A stretch of 64,000 nt of DNA from Achatina immaculata (taxonomy: Eukaryota > Mollusca > Gastropoda > Stylommatophora > Achatinidae): positions 2,608,300 to 2,672,299 of the forward strand of contig CM019693.1 of the NCBI GenBank assembly GCA_009760885.1, in the 5' to 3' direction. Below the pieces are notes generated by a model. It saw nothing but the letters and a program-made list of their open reading frames with translations, was not told the origin of the DNA and did not search any database. Made by a program: the position numbers and the translations under genes. This document shows positions 62,301 through 64,000 of this stretch, one piece after another; within the stretch, counting starts at the first letter, position 1; each line of letters starts with the position of its first letter.

Positions 62301-63916
62301 CATCATCATGTACCTTTAGGCATTGGTGGTCATGCTTCATCACAAATCTTGGACCTTGACATTTTTTTTTTTTTCATCAGCCCAGTTCGATGATTTTTGT
62401 TTGTTTGTTTGTGTTGTAATAATAGACTGTACGTTATTTTGTCTCTTATTTTTCTGATGCCACTTTCCCCATTTATCTTTCCTGTTACGATGTTTTTCAA
62501 GCTCTCCTCTTCTCATTATATGTTAAGTGAATGATAACTGTCGAAGATGCTGTCCATTTTGGCAATGAGCGACCCATGTTGGCATTAGGGTTGGCGAACC
62601 ATAGGTGACCTAGACCCTGTCTTACCTTTCTGTTGACACACACACACCCCCCCCCCCCCGTAACAGGCCTTGCATCGGCATAGTCCCCATGGTGGTGGAG
62701 CCCACTAAAGAAGTAGTGCACACCTTCTACTTTTTAGCTGCATTCCGGGACTGAAAAAAATAGCTGGCGTAACCTGCTCCCAAGTTGACATGATGCATTG
62801 GCTTCAAAGAACACAGGCTTACAGTTCTGGGAGGATAGAAGATGAGACATTTGCTTTTCTTAAACGTTACCTGTTTGTCAGCTGTATATGGTATTCTTAA
62901 CATTCATCTAAGAAACCACATCTCTGTTGCCTGTAGTGATCTTTGCATTGATCTGTTGATCGTCCATGACTCACTTCAGTAGAGAAGGATAGGCCTAGTG
63001 TAGCATTTTAGAACTCTCTGATGTTCAGTGATAGAGATACATGCAGACAGGATCATGCTCAGCACAGATTTTCAGCTAATGTGCTATAATGCATATTTAA
63101 CACAAATATGTGTAATTTTGTTCCACACTCATGTTTGCTTAATGCTTCTTATTGTTATATTCATAGTTGTTTTGGTCATCCTGTATTCTTGTCTTCCTGG
63201 GATGTTCCAGGACAGTTTTAATAGAAGTGCAGGTCAAAAATGTTCATCTAAGGGGCAAAAACAAACAAAAAGATTATGGATGTAATTTAACTACATGATA
63301 TAGCAATGCTAATGTCACGGTATAGCTGCAGGCGTTTATGTTCTTCATTCATTATCTCTCCGTATCCCCCCCCCCCCCCGACACCTCTAGCGGCTATAAT
63401 GTTTCTATTGCCCCCCCCCCCACCCCTTTCTCCCACTTGTTCTCCTCCGCTCTATCGGGCATCTTTTGTTTGGAGGCAGTGTGGTTTTTCCTTCTCCCTT
63501 CGACCACACACGTTTCTGTTTTCGACTTGGAGGAAGACACATTCATATAAGTTCTTCGTGTTTTTGTTTCGTTGTGTATGTATCCTCGAATAAGGCTCAC
63601 GCTGAAATATCGGATGTTGTATGTTTTTCATTTATACATTCTCATACTTTCTATTCGTTTTTTTTCTCACCTTACTCCCTCCCTCACTTTGTAAAACTGC
63701 ACCATACACCTCTATCTACCTTATTTATCACGGTATAGCAACACTAACTACACAGTATAGTAATGCTAACTACACAATATAGCAGTGCTAACTTACACAA
63801 TGTAACATTGCTAACTACACAATATAACAGTGCTAAAACTATTTTGCAGACTGTAGTTGATGAGAATGAGGCACAGCCAACTGAGACTAAAGACATCAAG
63901 GATACTGATGAAGAAG
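11316..63916 (+). CDS. MORC2: MORC2 orthologue, 23 coding exons, 3' end outside window
   Basis: Nuclear GHKL-type ATPase that dimerises on ATP and compacts chromatin; in vertebrates it acts with the HUSH complex to silence transposons. Coding exons: 11316-11374, 14103-14156, 24621-24655, 25902-25970, 29742-29832, 30850-31033, 33193-33413, 36295-36540, 36801-36846, 38911-38996, 40001-40141, 40768-40787, 43494-43628, 46683-46707, 49323-49426, 54803-54908, 56311-56404, 57057-57095, 57575-57664, 59353-59580, 61289-61483, 61983-62165, 63850-63916. All junctions are AG/GT and phases match, giving about 839 codons; human MORC2 has about 1032. Visible: N-box ELLDNARDA (residues 32-40), DDGEG (65-69), [11 protein letters not shown] (95-105), CW finger C505/C508/C531/C542 with W511/W529. 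The N-terminus runs three residues short of human but in register, so the human disease positions T24 and S87 are conserved as T21 and S84. The chromo-like and last coiled-coil parts are not in the window. Confidence 0.93.
11490..11830 (+). mobile_element. LINE 3' fragment
   Basis: Plus strand reads [12 protein letters not shown], then [20 protein letters not shown], the C-terminal end of a LINE polyprotein, with a (TGA)n-like tail at 11785-11800. Related to 34230-34460. Confidence 0.7.
12295..12555 (-). mobile_element. tRNA-derived SINE
   Basis: On the minus strand the head at 12553-12475 has an A box (tggcgaagtggttagtg) and a B box (ggtttgaatcc), the two internal Pol III promoter elements. 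A unique body follows, ending with a taccttt repeat tail. Relatives occur at 13781, 38258, 38640, 48510 and 48935. Confidence 0.78.
12650..13325. repeat. 51-bp minisatellite in intron 1
   Basis: About 13 copies of a unit containing gatggataggttgggaaatg and cacagaacattactgtgtcc. Because 51 is divisible by 3, two long minus-strand ORFs (186 codons each) appear; they are repeat artefacts. Confidence 0.95.
13781..13965 (+). mobile_element. tRNA-derived SINE fragment
   Basis: B-box-like ggtcagtgggtttaagtctgg followed by body sequence that is the reverse complement of 12340-12470 (caacagaccaaggaaaatat, gccatatccc). Confidence 0.65.
14103..14156 (+). CDS. MORC2: MORC2 exon 2 (N-box helix)
   Basis: Encodes [17 protein letters not shown] followed by the split Arg. 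It carries the Mg/ATP-binding Asn (residue 36) and the catalytic Glu (residue 32) of the GHKL N-box. Acceptor ttttttag, donor gtaagg. Confidence 0.95.
14240..14462 (+). mobile_element. RTE-like LINE family B, 3' fragment
   Basis: Plus-oriented copy containing gtcttggaagggtacataat and gatggctgcaagacatcat, ending with the gcaaatgactg tail. Confidence 0.8.
14560..14960. repeat. 33-bp minisatellite
   Basis: About 11 degenerate copies of a unit like agactgaagaaaaccttatt followed by gtaaagagatggt. Confidence 0.88.
15075..15275. repeat. degenerate ~60-bp tandem repeat
   Basis: Four diverged copies containing gggcagattgaaaagttttgc and attatac. Confidence 0.7.
15887..16856 (-). mobile_element. I/Jockey-type LINE, 3' end with RNase H
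   Basis: Minus strand carries an RNase H domain ([62 protein letters not shown]), then a Cys-rich tail ([20 protein letters not shown]) and a (GAA)n 3' tail at 15887-15900. Frameshifts are present. The first ~85 bp (16771-16855) repeat at 17248-17330, so this is a separate copy from the one at 17248-20860. Confidence 0.88.
17161..17244 (+). mobile_element. RTE-like LINE family B, RT fragment
   Basis: 84 bp reading [20 protein letters not shown] on the plus strand, matching the minus-strand RT at 44450-44380. It sits at the junction of two I/Jockey-type copies. Confidence 0.75.
17829..17907. repeat. 39-bp in-frame tandem duplication in the LINE RT
   Basis: The segment containing atttcatttacaaagatcct occurs twice, giving a repeated [13 protein letters not shown]. 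Confidence 0.85.
18001..18424. repeat. 212-bp tandem duplication across the LINE RT active site
   Basis: 18001-18212 repeats as 18213-18424 with no difference seen by eye. Both copies carry the YAND codons. Confidence 0.92.
20862..21180 (-). mobile_element. LINE 3' fragment with (ATC)n tail
   Basis: (ATC)n at 20863-20882 then caggtgccgtgccgactggc; a relative of 25090-25235. Confidence 0.65.
21804..21815. repeat. target-site duplication of the LINE insertion, left
   Basis: tctcctgatctt, repeated exactly at 22769-22780. Confidence 0.75.
21816..22768 (+). mobile_element. 5'-truncated I/Jockey-type LINE with intact RNase H end
   Basis: 953-bp insertion with an uninterrupted 285-codon reading frame to the stop at 22735-22737: [66 protein letters not shown] (all four RNase H acidic positions and the His region present), then [17 protein letters not shown]. 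It ends with gcgaacgaagaagaagaag. Orientation is opposite to the copies at 15887-20860. The frame lacks its own start; no function as a host gene is implied. Confidence 0.92.
22769..22780. repeat. target-site duplication, right
   Basis: Exact copy of 21804-21815. Inside a minisatellite the same motif recurs, so coincidence is possible, but it abuts the LINE tail exactly. Confidence 0.7.
24076..24620. other. end of MORC2 intron 2, unassigned
   Basis: AT-rich, no repeat family recognised; a T-run at 24467-24479. Confidence 0.4.
24621..24655 (+). CDS. MORC2: MORC2 exon 3 (35 bp)
   Basis: Short exon reading [11 protein letters not shown], which completes the ARDA part of the N-box and matches human DADATRIDIYA in place and length. 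Acceptor ttttacag, donor gtaagt. It sits after a 10.4-kb intron and is too short for an ORF scan; I found it by requiring phase and homology between exons 2 and 4. Confidence 0.88.
25090..25500 (+). mobile_element. composite LINE 3' fragments
   Basis: 25092-25232 is the (ATC)n/caggtaccgtgccgactggt family in minus orientation. From 25240 the plus strand reads a LINE C-terminal piece ([18 protein letters not shown]). Both are decayed. Confidence 0.6.
25902..25970 (+). CDS. MORC2: MORC2 exon 4 (DxGxG box)
   Basis: Encodes [20 protein letters not shown] followed by DP, the second GHKL nucleotide-binding motif. Acceptor tgtttcag, donor gtgaga. Ends in phase 1; the codon completed by exon 5 is TGG (Trp73), where human MORC2 has Ser. 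Confidence 0.9.
26140..26430 (-). mobile_element. LINE 3' fragment with (ATC)n tail
   Basis: Minus strand reads [18 protein letters not shown], the GHI.R motif near the C-terminus of LINE polyproteins; (ATC)n at 26140-26154. Confidence 0.65.
26578..26880 (-). mobile_element. RTE-like LINE family B, 3' fragment
   Basis: attcattcatttgcatgtcc start and family-B 3' end, with minus-strand coding of the last residues. Confidence 0.82.
27190..27865 (+). mobile_element. RTE-like LINE family B, C-terminal fragment
   Basis: Plus strand: [18 protein letters not shown], then after a frameshift [58 protein letters not shown]. Ends with an atgactgacc tail. Confidence 0.88.
27870..28880. other. MORC2 intron 4, unassigned
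   Basis: No recognised repeat apart from a short (GGAT)n run at 28708-28735. The ORF at 28158-28520 is not recognisable and lacks coding character. Confidence 0.4.
28889..29195 (+). mobile_element. 5'-truncated family-A RTE-like LINE with 15-bp TSD
   Basis: Insert 28904-29180 (277 bp): plus strand reads [20 protein letters not shown] and [19 protein letters not shown], ending cttaaggttcagaga. Flanks gttagaggacctgat (28889-28903) and gttagagaacctgat (29181-29195) differ at one base. Confidence 0.88.
29742..29832 (+). CDS. MORC2: MORC2 exon 5 (ATP lid)
   Basis: Encodes [20 protein letters not shown] and [10 protein letters not shown], the ATP lid and glycine-rich motif III. Ser84 corresponds to human Ser87, mutated in severe MORC2 neuropathy. 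Acceptor tttatag, donor gtaagt. Confidence 0.95.
30850..31033 (+). CDS. MORC2: MORC2 exon 6 (GHKL core)
   Basis: Begins [20 protein letters not shown] and continues through [19 protein letters not shown], nearly identical to vertebrate MORC2. Ends at ARTREK in phase 0. The donor gttact is weaker than consensus, but the next exon joins in frame. Confidence 0.95.
31340..31745 (+). mobile_element. I/Jockey-type LINE, C-terminal fragment
   Basis: Reads [20 protein letters not shown], then in the next frame [20 protein letters not shown] and [11 protein letters not shown], equivalent to the Cys-rich end at 22490-22737 but from a diverged family. Confidence 0.78.
32350..32665 (+). mobile_element. 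LINE 3' fragment
   Basis: Plus strand: [20 protein letters not shown], then GGRKKK and [13 protein letters not shown] residues and a gataataat tail, typical of a LINE C-terminus. Confidence 0.65.
32745..33170 (-). mobile_element. RTE-like LINE family C, 3' fragment
   Basis: Minus strand reads [40 protein letters not shown] and [20 protein letters not shown]. It ends just upstream of MORC2 exon 7. Confidence 0.88.
33193..33413 (+). CDS. MORC2: MORC2 exon 7 (end of ATPase, start of transducer)
   Basis: Contains [20 protein letters not shown] and [18 protein letters not shown], matching human KYSPFRTEEEVMTQF and SGTLVIIFNLKLMDNG. Acceptor tttccag, donor gtaggt, phase 2. An LINE 3' fragment ends only about 25 bp upstream of the acceptor. 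Confidence 0.95.
33420..34220. other. MORC2 intron 7, 5' part, unassigned
   Basis: AT-rich intronic sequence with no clear repeat. Confidence 0.4.
34230..34460 (+). mobile_element. LINE 3' fragment with (GAT)n tail
   Basis: Similar in order to 11490-11830 (ccagcatagcaagac, gagaaattatgacagtgc, gatgactggagagcc) and ends gatgatgatgataag. Confidence 0.65.
34605..36130 (-). mobile_element. RTE-like LINE family C, RT and C-terminus
   Basis: Longest family-C copy. Minus strand: RT fingers with [13 protein letters not shown] and [18 protein letters not shown], palm with [20 protein letters not shown] and [11 protein letters not shown] (FADD intact), [20 protein letters not shown], then [20 protein letters not shown]. 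Frameshifts and stops between segments. 3' tail aagatataagataagaga. Confidence 0.88.
36295..36540 (+). CDS. MORC2: MORC2 exon 8 (transducer and coiled-coil 1)
   Basis: Starts [20 protein letters not shown], then [20 protein letters not shown], and passes into a charged helix ([20 protein letters not shown]) that forms the first arm of the inserted coiled coil. Acceptor tttcag, donor gtgagt, phase 2. Confidence 0.96.
36801..36846 (+). CDS. MORC2: MORC2 exon 9 (coiled-coil 1 tip, 46 bp)
   Basis: Encodes [15 protein letters not shown] between the two arms of coiled-coil 1. The length and position fit the human loop region, though the sequence is diverged. Acceptor tctacag, donor gtgagt. Confidence 0.8.
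37410..37765. repeat. ~60-bp tandem repeat in MORC2 intron 9
   Basis: About six copies containing cccacagaagggcattagtt, gcattgtgtcacagttgtg and ccttttggcccacact. Confidence 0.93.
37768..37905. repeat. interspersed repeat, unclassified
   Basis: Resembles 48715-48840 (ccctattc.cttgg, gggaggtagaa). No coding seen. Confidence 0.5.
38035..38120 (+). mobile_element. RTE-like LINE family B, terminal 85 bp
   Basis: ttacaaccgagaggcctaca followed by gggacatgcaaatgactgac tail. Confidence 0.75.
38258..38425 (+). mobile_element. tRNA-derived SINE fragment
   Basis: A-box-like gaagtggtaagtgc, B-box-like ggtagtttgatcctgg, then body matching the reverse complement of 12420-12500. Confidence 0.6.
38640..38775 (+). 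mobile_element. SINE body fragment
   Basis: Reverse complement of part of 48940-49040 (gtcttgggaatgcaggcctaac). Ends gaaatggggattc. Confidence 0.5.
38911..38996 (+). CDS. MORC2: MORC2 exon 10 (coiled-coil 1 return arm)
   Basis: Encodes [20 protein letters not shown] then RQMAERKTK, a basic helix equivalent to human MLRQVQNTAITLRREADVKK. Acceptor aatgcag, donor gtgagt, phase 2. Confidence 0.88.
39190..39480 (+). mobile_element. LINE 3' fragment
   Basis: Plus strand reads [20 protein letters not shown] and [20 protein letters not shown]; same family as 49570-49918. Confidence 0.75.
40001..40141 (+). CDS. MORC2: MORC2 exon 11 (transducer domain)
   Basis: Encodes [20 protein letters not shown] then [19 protein letters not shown], strongly conserved with human KEPKELNFVFGVNIEHR and [19 protein letters not shown]. 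Acceptor ttccag, donor gtaagt, phase 2. Confidence 0.96.
40768..40787 (+). CDS. MORC2: MORC2 microexon 12 (20 bp)
   Basis: Reads V-FCSGVV-G across two split codons, matching human MACGGVVG. Acceptor ttttcag, donor gtaaga. Without it exons 11 and 13 do not join in frame, because 20 is not a multiple of 3, so it must be constitutive for this reading. Confidence 0.85.
40940..41695 (+). mobile_element. RTE-like LINE family C, C-terminal fragment
   Basis: Plus strand: [60 protein letters not shown], with stops from 41431. Opposite orientation to most family-C copies. Confidence 0.88.
42004..42330 (-). mobile_element. RTE-like LINE family B, 3' fragment
   Basis: (CATT)n at 42009-42030, then the minus-strand ORF with [37 protein letters not shown] and [18 protein letters not shown], uninterrupted. 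Confidence 0.88.
42631..42912. repeat. 30-bp minisatellite, nine near-identical units
   Basis: Unit gcaacagaccttttgtcctg caagcaaaga. Only the first base pair region (cc for gc) and one base in the last unit (cagg for caag) differ. It lies in MORC2 intron 12. Several overlapping ORFs on both strands are open because the unit is a multiple of three. Confidence 0.97.
43494..43628 (+). CDS. MORC2: MORC2 exon 13 (transducer domain)
   Basis: Begins [20 protein letters not shown], then [20 protein letters not shown], almost identical to human. Acceptor gttccag, donor gtgaat, phase 1. Confidence 0.97.
43655..45240 (-). mobile_element. RTE-like LINE family B, RT domain copy
   Basis: Longest family-B copy. 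Minus strand: [73 protein letters not shown] (usually SKAFDCV), [37 protein letters not shown]. The rest of the C-terminus is frameshifted. The endonuclease is absent (5' truncation). Confidence 0.9.
44947..45107. repeat. ~32-bp tandem repeat inside the LINE RT
   Basis: Five copies containing tttcaagttactcttttttg; the first is the normal RT segment PKKSNLKL, the rest are expansions of it. Confidence 0.88.
45241..46083. other. MORC2 intron 13, unassigned
   Basis: AT-rich; loosely repeated agaaaattatagatt motifs between 45780 and 45920. Confidence 0.45.
46084..46490 (-). mobile_element. 5'-truncated family-A RTE-like LINE with 13-bp TSD
   Basis: Insert 46097-46477 (381 bp) flanked by tgtgctgtagtat at 46084-46096 and 46478-46490. 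Minus strand reads [20 protein letters not shown] and [20 protein letters not shown]; (GA)n tail. Confidence 0.92.
46683..46707 (+). CDS. MORC2: MORC2 microexon 14 (25 bp)
   Basis: Reads A-QQGITKF-W across split codons, equivalent to human AQRGIIKFW. Acceptor ttttcag, donor gtaagt. It lies just after a truncated LINE insertion. Confidence 0.85.
47038..48255 (-). mobile_element. unclassified ~1.2-kb interspersed element, copy 1
   Basis: Shares its whole layout with 49922-51215: block with gaggaccacaagaggttcag, a ttggactttctcac sub-repeat (one unit here), a tttaggcatat..ccagtatggg sub-repeat (two clear units), then gcagctgaagaatctcgcc. No ORF of note. Minus orientation is chosen because that strand ends in an AG-rich aagaagaagaag tail. 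Confidence 0.72.
48510..48625 (+). mobile_element. SINE fragment
   Basis: B-box-like ggtcagtagtttgaatttgg and body similar to other SINE copies here. Confidence 0.45.
48935..49190 (-). mobile_element. tRNA-derived SINE, near full length
   Basis: Body order matches 12320-12550 (gatgtggtgttaggcc, gatgtggtcagtgtcatgcc, acccagttttagaggctgg) and the head reads minus-strand aagtggtcaggcactccgt. Confidence 0.65.
49323..49426 (+). CDS. MORC2: MORC2 exon 15 (start of CW finger)
   Basis: Encodes [20 protein letters not shown] then [14 protein letters not shown], ending on the first zinc ligand of the CW domain. Acceptor cattacag, donor gtaagc, phase 1. Confidence 0.93.
49565..49918 (-). mobile_element. 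LINE 3' fragment
   Basis: Minus strand: [20 protein letters not shown] and [20 protein letters not shown], then [10 protein letters not shown]. Confidence 0.78.
49922..51215 (-). mobile_element. unclassified ~1.3-kb interspersed element, copy 2
   Basis: Same layout as copy 1 but with three ttggactttctcacc units (50127, 50215, 50305) and at least three of the ~100-bp tttaggcatat..ccagtatggg units (50525, 50630, 50735). Minus-strand end gaagcgaacgaagaagaa matches the I/Jockey-type LINE tail gcgaacgaagaagaagaag at 22747-22768. Confidence 0.75.
51222..53463 (-). mobile_element. internally deleted family-A RTE-like LINE with 12-bp TSD
   Basis: Insert 51234-53451 (2218 bp) flanked by gttttcttttct at 51222-51233 and 53452-53463. 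The endonuclease ORF (53243-52200, 347 codons) is uninterrupted with [37 protein letters not shown] and GSDHN. Relative to the full copy about 1 kb is missing between positions near 51430 and 51455, removing the RT palm. Confidence 0.9.
53862..54011. repeat. ~150-bp near-perfect palindrome
   Basis: Left arm from 53862 (attctgttctagcag..) is answered by a right arm ending at 54011 (..tagaacagaat). Arms of about 70 bp pair with a 3-base gap and few mismatches around a 5-10-base centre (aatta). Found in MORC2 intron 15. Confidence 0.92.
54215..54440 (-). mobile_element. LINE 3' fragment
   Basis: Minus strand reads [20 protein letters not shown]; the same fragment recurs at 59700-59880. Confidence 0.65.
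54803..54908 (+). CDS. MORC2: MORC2 exon 16 (CW zinc finger)
   Basis: Encodes [14 protein letters not shown] and [17 protein letters not shown], carrying the second and third Cys ligands and both signature Trp residues of the CW domain. Acceptor ttgcacag, donor gtaagc, phase 2. Human MORC2 CW does not bind methyl-lysine well; whether this one does cannot be read from sequence. Confidence 0.96.
55150..55625 (-). mobile_element. RTE-like LINE family C, 3' fragment
   Basis: Minus strand: [60 protein letters not shown], uninterrupted for 91 codons; tail ggatataagataagatg. Confidence 0.88.
56311..56404 (+). CDS. MORC2: MORC2 exon 17 (end of CW, coiled-coil 2)
   Basis: Starts [20 protein letters not shown], giving the fourth Cys ligand, then a Lys/Glu-rich helix ([12 protein letters not shown]) like human DMKTQEEKQKQLTE. 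Acceptor ctttag; the donor gtctag is poor, so the exact 3' edge is less certain than the exon itself. Confidence 0.85.
57057..57095 (+). CDS. MORC2: MORC2 exon 18 (39 bp, coiled-coil 2)
   Basis: Encodes [13 protein letters not shown], extending coiled-coil 2 in phase 0. Acceptor ttatag, donor gtaaga. Confidence 0.75.
57575..57664 (+). CDS. MORC2: MORC2 exon 19 (linker)
   Basis: Encodes [20 protein letters not shown] and [10 protein letters not shown] in phase 0. Acceptor ttggcag, donor gtaagt. The sequence is not conserved enough to align by eye with vertebrates; inclusion rests on phase, splice sites and codon use. Confidence 0.65.
57665..58780. other. MORC2 intron 19, 5' part, unassigned
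   Basis: No coding or repeat family assigned. Confidence 0.4.
58785..58965 (-). mobile_element. LINE 3' fragment with (ATC)n tail
   Basis: catcatcatctcatgccatc, then aaggttggctgcagtgaatctcc, like 26150-26200. Confidence 0.5.
59030..59170. repeat. ~66-bp tandem duplication
   Basis: Two copies containing ccatgggatactcc, ttcttctatatatccacatt and ggcctcagttttcttttct. Confidence 0.9.
59353..59580 (+). CDS. MORC2: MORC2 exon 20 (Pro/Ser/Arg-rich disordered region)
   Basis: 76 codons with repeated SPxPP and RSP motifs ([41 protein letters not shown]). It resembles the proline-rich stretch after the CW domain of human MORC2. Acceptor tctaacag, donor gttaga, phase 0. It is more GC-rich than its surroundings. 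The minus-strand Gly-rich ORF over it is a shadow. Confidence 0.85.
59700..59880 (-). mobile_element. LINE 3' fragment
   Basis: Close relative of 54215-54300 (ataggccatcaacaagggct). Confidence 0.65.
59885..60425 (+). mobile_element. mariner transposase remnant
   Basis: Plus strand shows [17 protein letters not shown] (first catalytic Asp at 59902), then DNVPTF (second Asp at 60156, preceded by an in-frame TAG), then [11 protein letters not shown] (third Asp at 60237) and [14 protein letters not shown] residues. The gap between the last two Asp is 26 residues instead of the usual 34, and frames shift between motifs, so it is inactive. Confidence 0.85.
60665..60865. repeat. ~60-bp tandem repeat
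   Basis: Four diverged copies with aagttttggttcctag and ccttgatgtttacaag. Confidence 0.8.
60929..60985. other. small hairpin in MORC2 intron 20
   Basis: gaagagtcactttctaagaa pairs with ttagaaagtgaatcttc across a ~13-base loop: about 23 base pairs with two mismatches. It could be chance, a MITE relic or a small-RNA precursor. Confidence 0.45.
61289..61483 (+). CDS. MORC2: MORC2 exon 21 (basic and acidic disordered region)
   Basis: 65 codons: [12 protein letters not shown], then an acidic run ([16 protein letters not shown]), then basic clusters ([19 protein letters not shown]) that could act as nuclear localisation signals. Human MORC2 has an acidic plus basic segment in the same order. Acceptor ccacag, donor gtaaaa, phase 0. 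Confidence 0.82.
61507..61562. repeat. (TC)n microsatellite
   Basis: Imperfect ctctct run with ctgtgt interruptions; a LINE tail fragment (caaggctcattgctgcag) follows to about 61610. Confidence 0.8.
61983..62165 (+). CDS. MORC2: MORC2 exon 22 (disordered region)
   Basis: 61 codons, [20 protein letters not shown] onward, with [12 protein letters not shown] near the end; low complexity and basic. Acceptor cgtacag, donor gtgagc, phase 0. Confidence 0.78.
62290..62500 (-). mobile_element. LINE 3' fragment with (ATC)n tail
   Basis: catcatcatcatgtaccttt, ggcattggtggtcatgcttc; weakly similar to the other (ATC)n-tailed fragments. Confidence 0.4.
63297..63840. repeat. ~24-bp tandem repeat split by a Penelope-like insertion
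   Basis: Units like tatagcaatgctaactacac at 63297-63326 and 63731-63835. Confidence 0.75.
63327..63727 (+). mobile_element. Penelope-like element 3' end with 12-bp TSD
   Basis: Flanked by tcacggtatagc at 63315-63326 and 63728-63739. Contains C-runs, then ataaggctcacgctgaaat at 63592 and catacacctctatctacctt, matching the 3' end at 23890-24020. It holds only the 3' region. Confidence 0.75.
63850..63916 (+). CDS. MORC2: MORC2 exon 23 (last exon seen; edge uncertain)
   Basis: Encodes [20 protein letters not shown] then EE in an acidic stretch. Acceptor ttttgcag. The proposed donor gtactg at 63917 is weak; the frame stays open to a stop at 63964-63966, so a short alternative C-terminus cannot be excluded. 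A Penelope-like insertion ends 110 bp upstream. Confidence 0.6.
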
Positions 63917-64000
63917 GTACTGAGAACTTGTTGCTTGTGTGTGTTGTTAAATGTTTAGAATTGTGACCCAGAATAGAAAATCAAAATGAATGAATGTTTC

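Overview
This is eukaryotic, intron-rich, AT-rich animal DNA. The repeat complement points to an invertebrate, most likely a mollusc or other lophotrochozoan: many RTE-like LINEs, an I/Jockey-type LINE with RNase H, Penelope-like elements with a GIY-YIG domain, tRNA-derived SINEs and a mariner remnant. The species cannot be fixed from the sequence. No bacterial-style operons, rRNA genes or CRISPR arrays are present.

One host gene dominates: a plus-strand orthologue of MORC2, the CW-type zinc-finger GHKL ATPase that works with the HUSH complex in heterochromatin silencing. Its start codon is at 11316. I could trace 23 coding exons with consistent splice phases to 63916, about 839 codons. These cover the GHKL ATPase, the S5-like transducer with its inserted coiled coil, the CW zinc finger, a second coiled coil and a long Pro/Ser-rich and acidic disordered region. 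The C-terminal chromo-like and coiled-coil parts lie beyond the window. Two internal exons are only 20 and 25 bp long.

The remaining sequence is mostly mobile DNA. 1-10.7 kb (upstream of the start codon): a LINE interrupted by a Penelope-like element with a 14-bp target-site duplication (TSD), a 206-bp twin-primed LINE insertion, and a complete 3.2-kb RTE-like LINE with a 13-bp TSD. 11.3-14.1 kb (intron 1): a 51-bp minisatellite and SINEs. 14.2-24.6 kb (intron 2): a composite I/Jockey-type LINE with a mutated catalytic YADD box and a 212-bp tandem duplication, then a Penelope-like element whose 3' region is a poly-C minisatellite, itself interrupted by a LINE insertion with a 12-bp TSD. 24.7-46.7 kb: small exons among LINE 3' fragments, a homogeneous 30-bp minisatellite and a 60-bp tandem repeat. 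46.7-54.8 kb: two copies of an unclassified 1.2-1.3-kb element with internal sub-repeats, a deleted RTE-like copy, and a ~150-bp near-perfect palindrome. 54.8-64 kb: the 3' exons, a mariner remnant, a small hairpin and a third Penelope-like insertion with a 12-bp TSD.

Biologically, a gene whose vertebrate orthologue silences LINEs inside transcribed introns is itself packed with LINEs. That makes feedback of MORC2/HUSH on its own locus a reasonable but untested idea. Exon calls rest on reading frame, phase and resemblance to vertebrate MORC2 as I know it; no alignment or transcript data were available.
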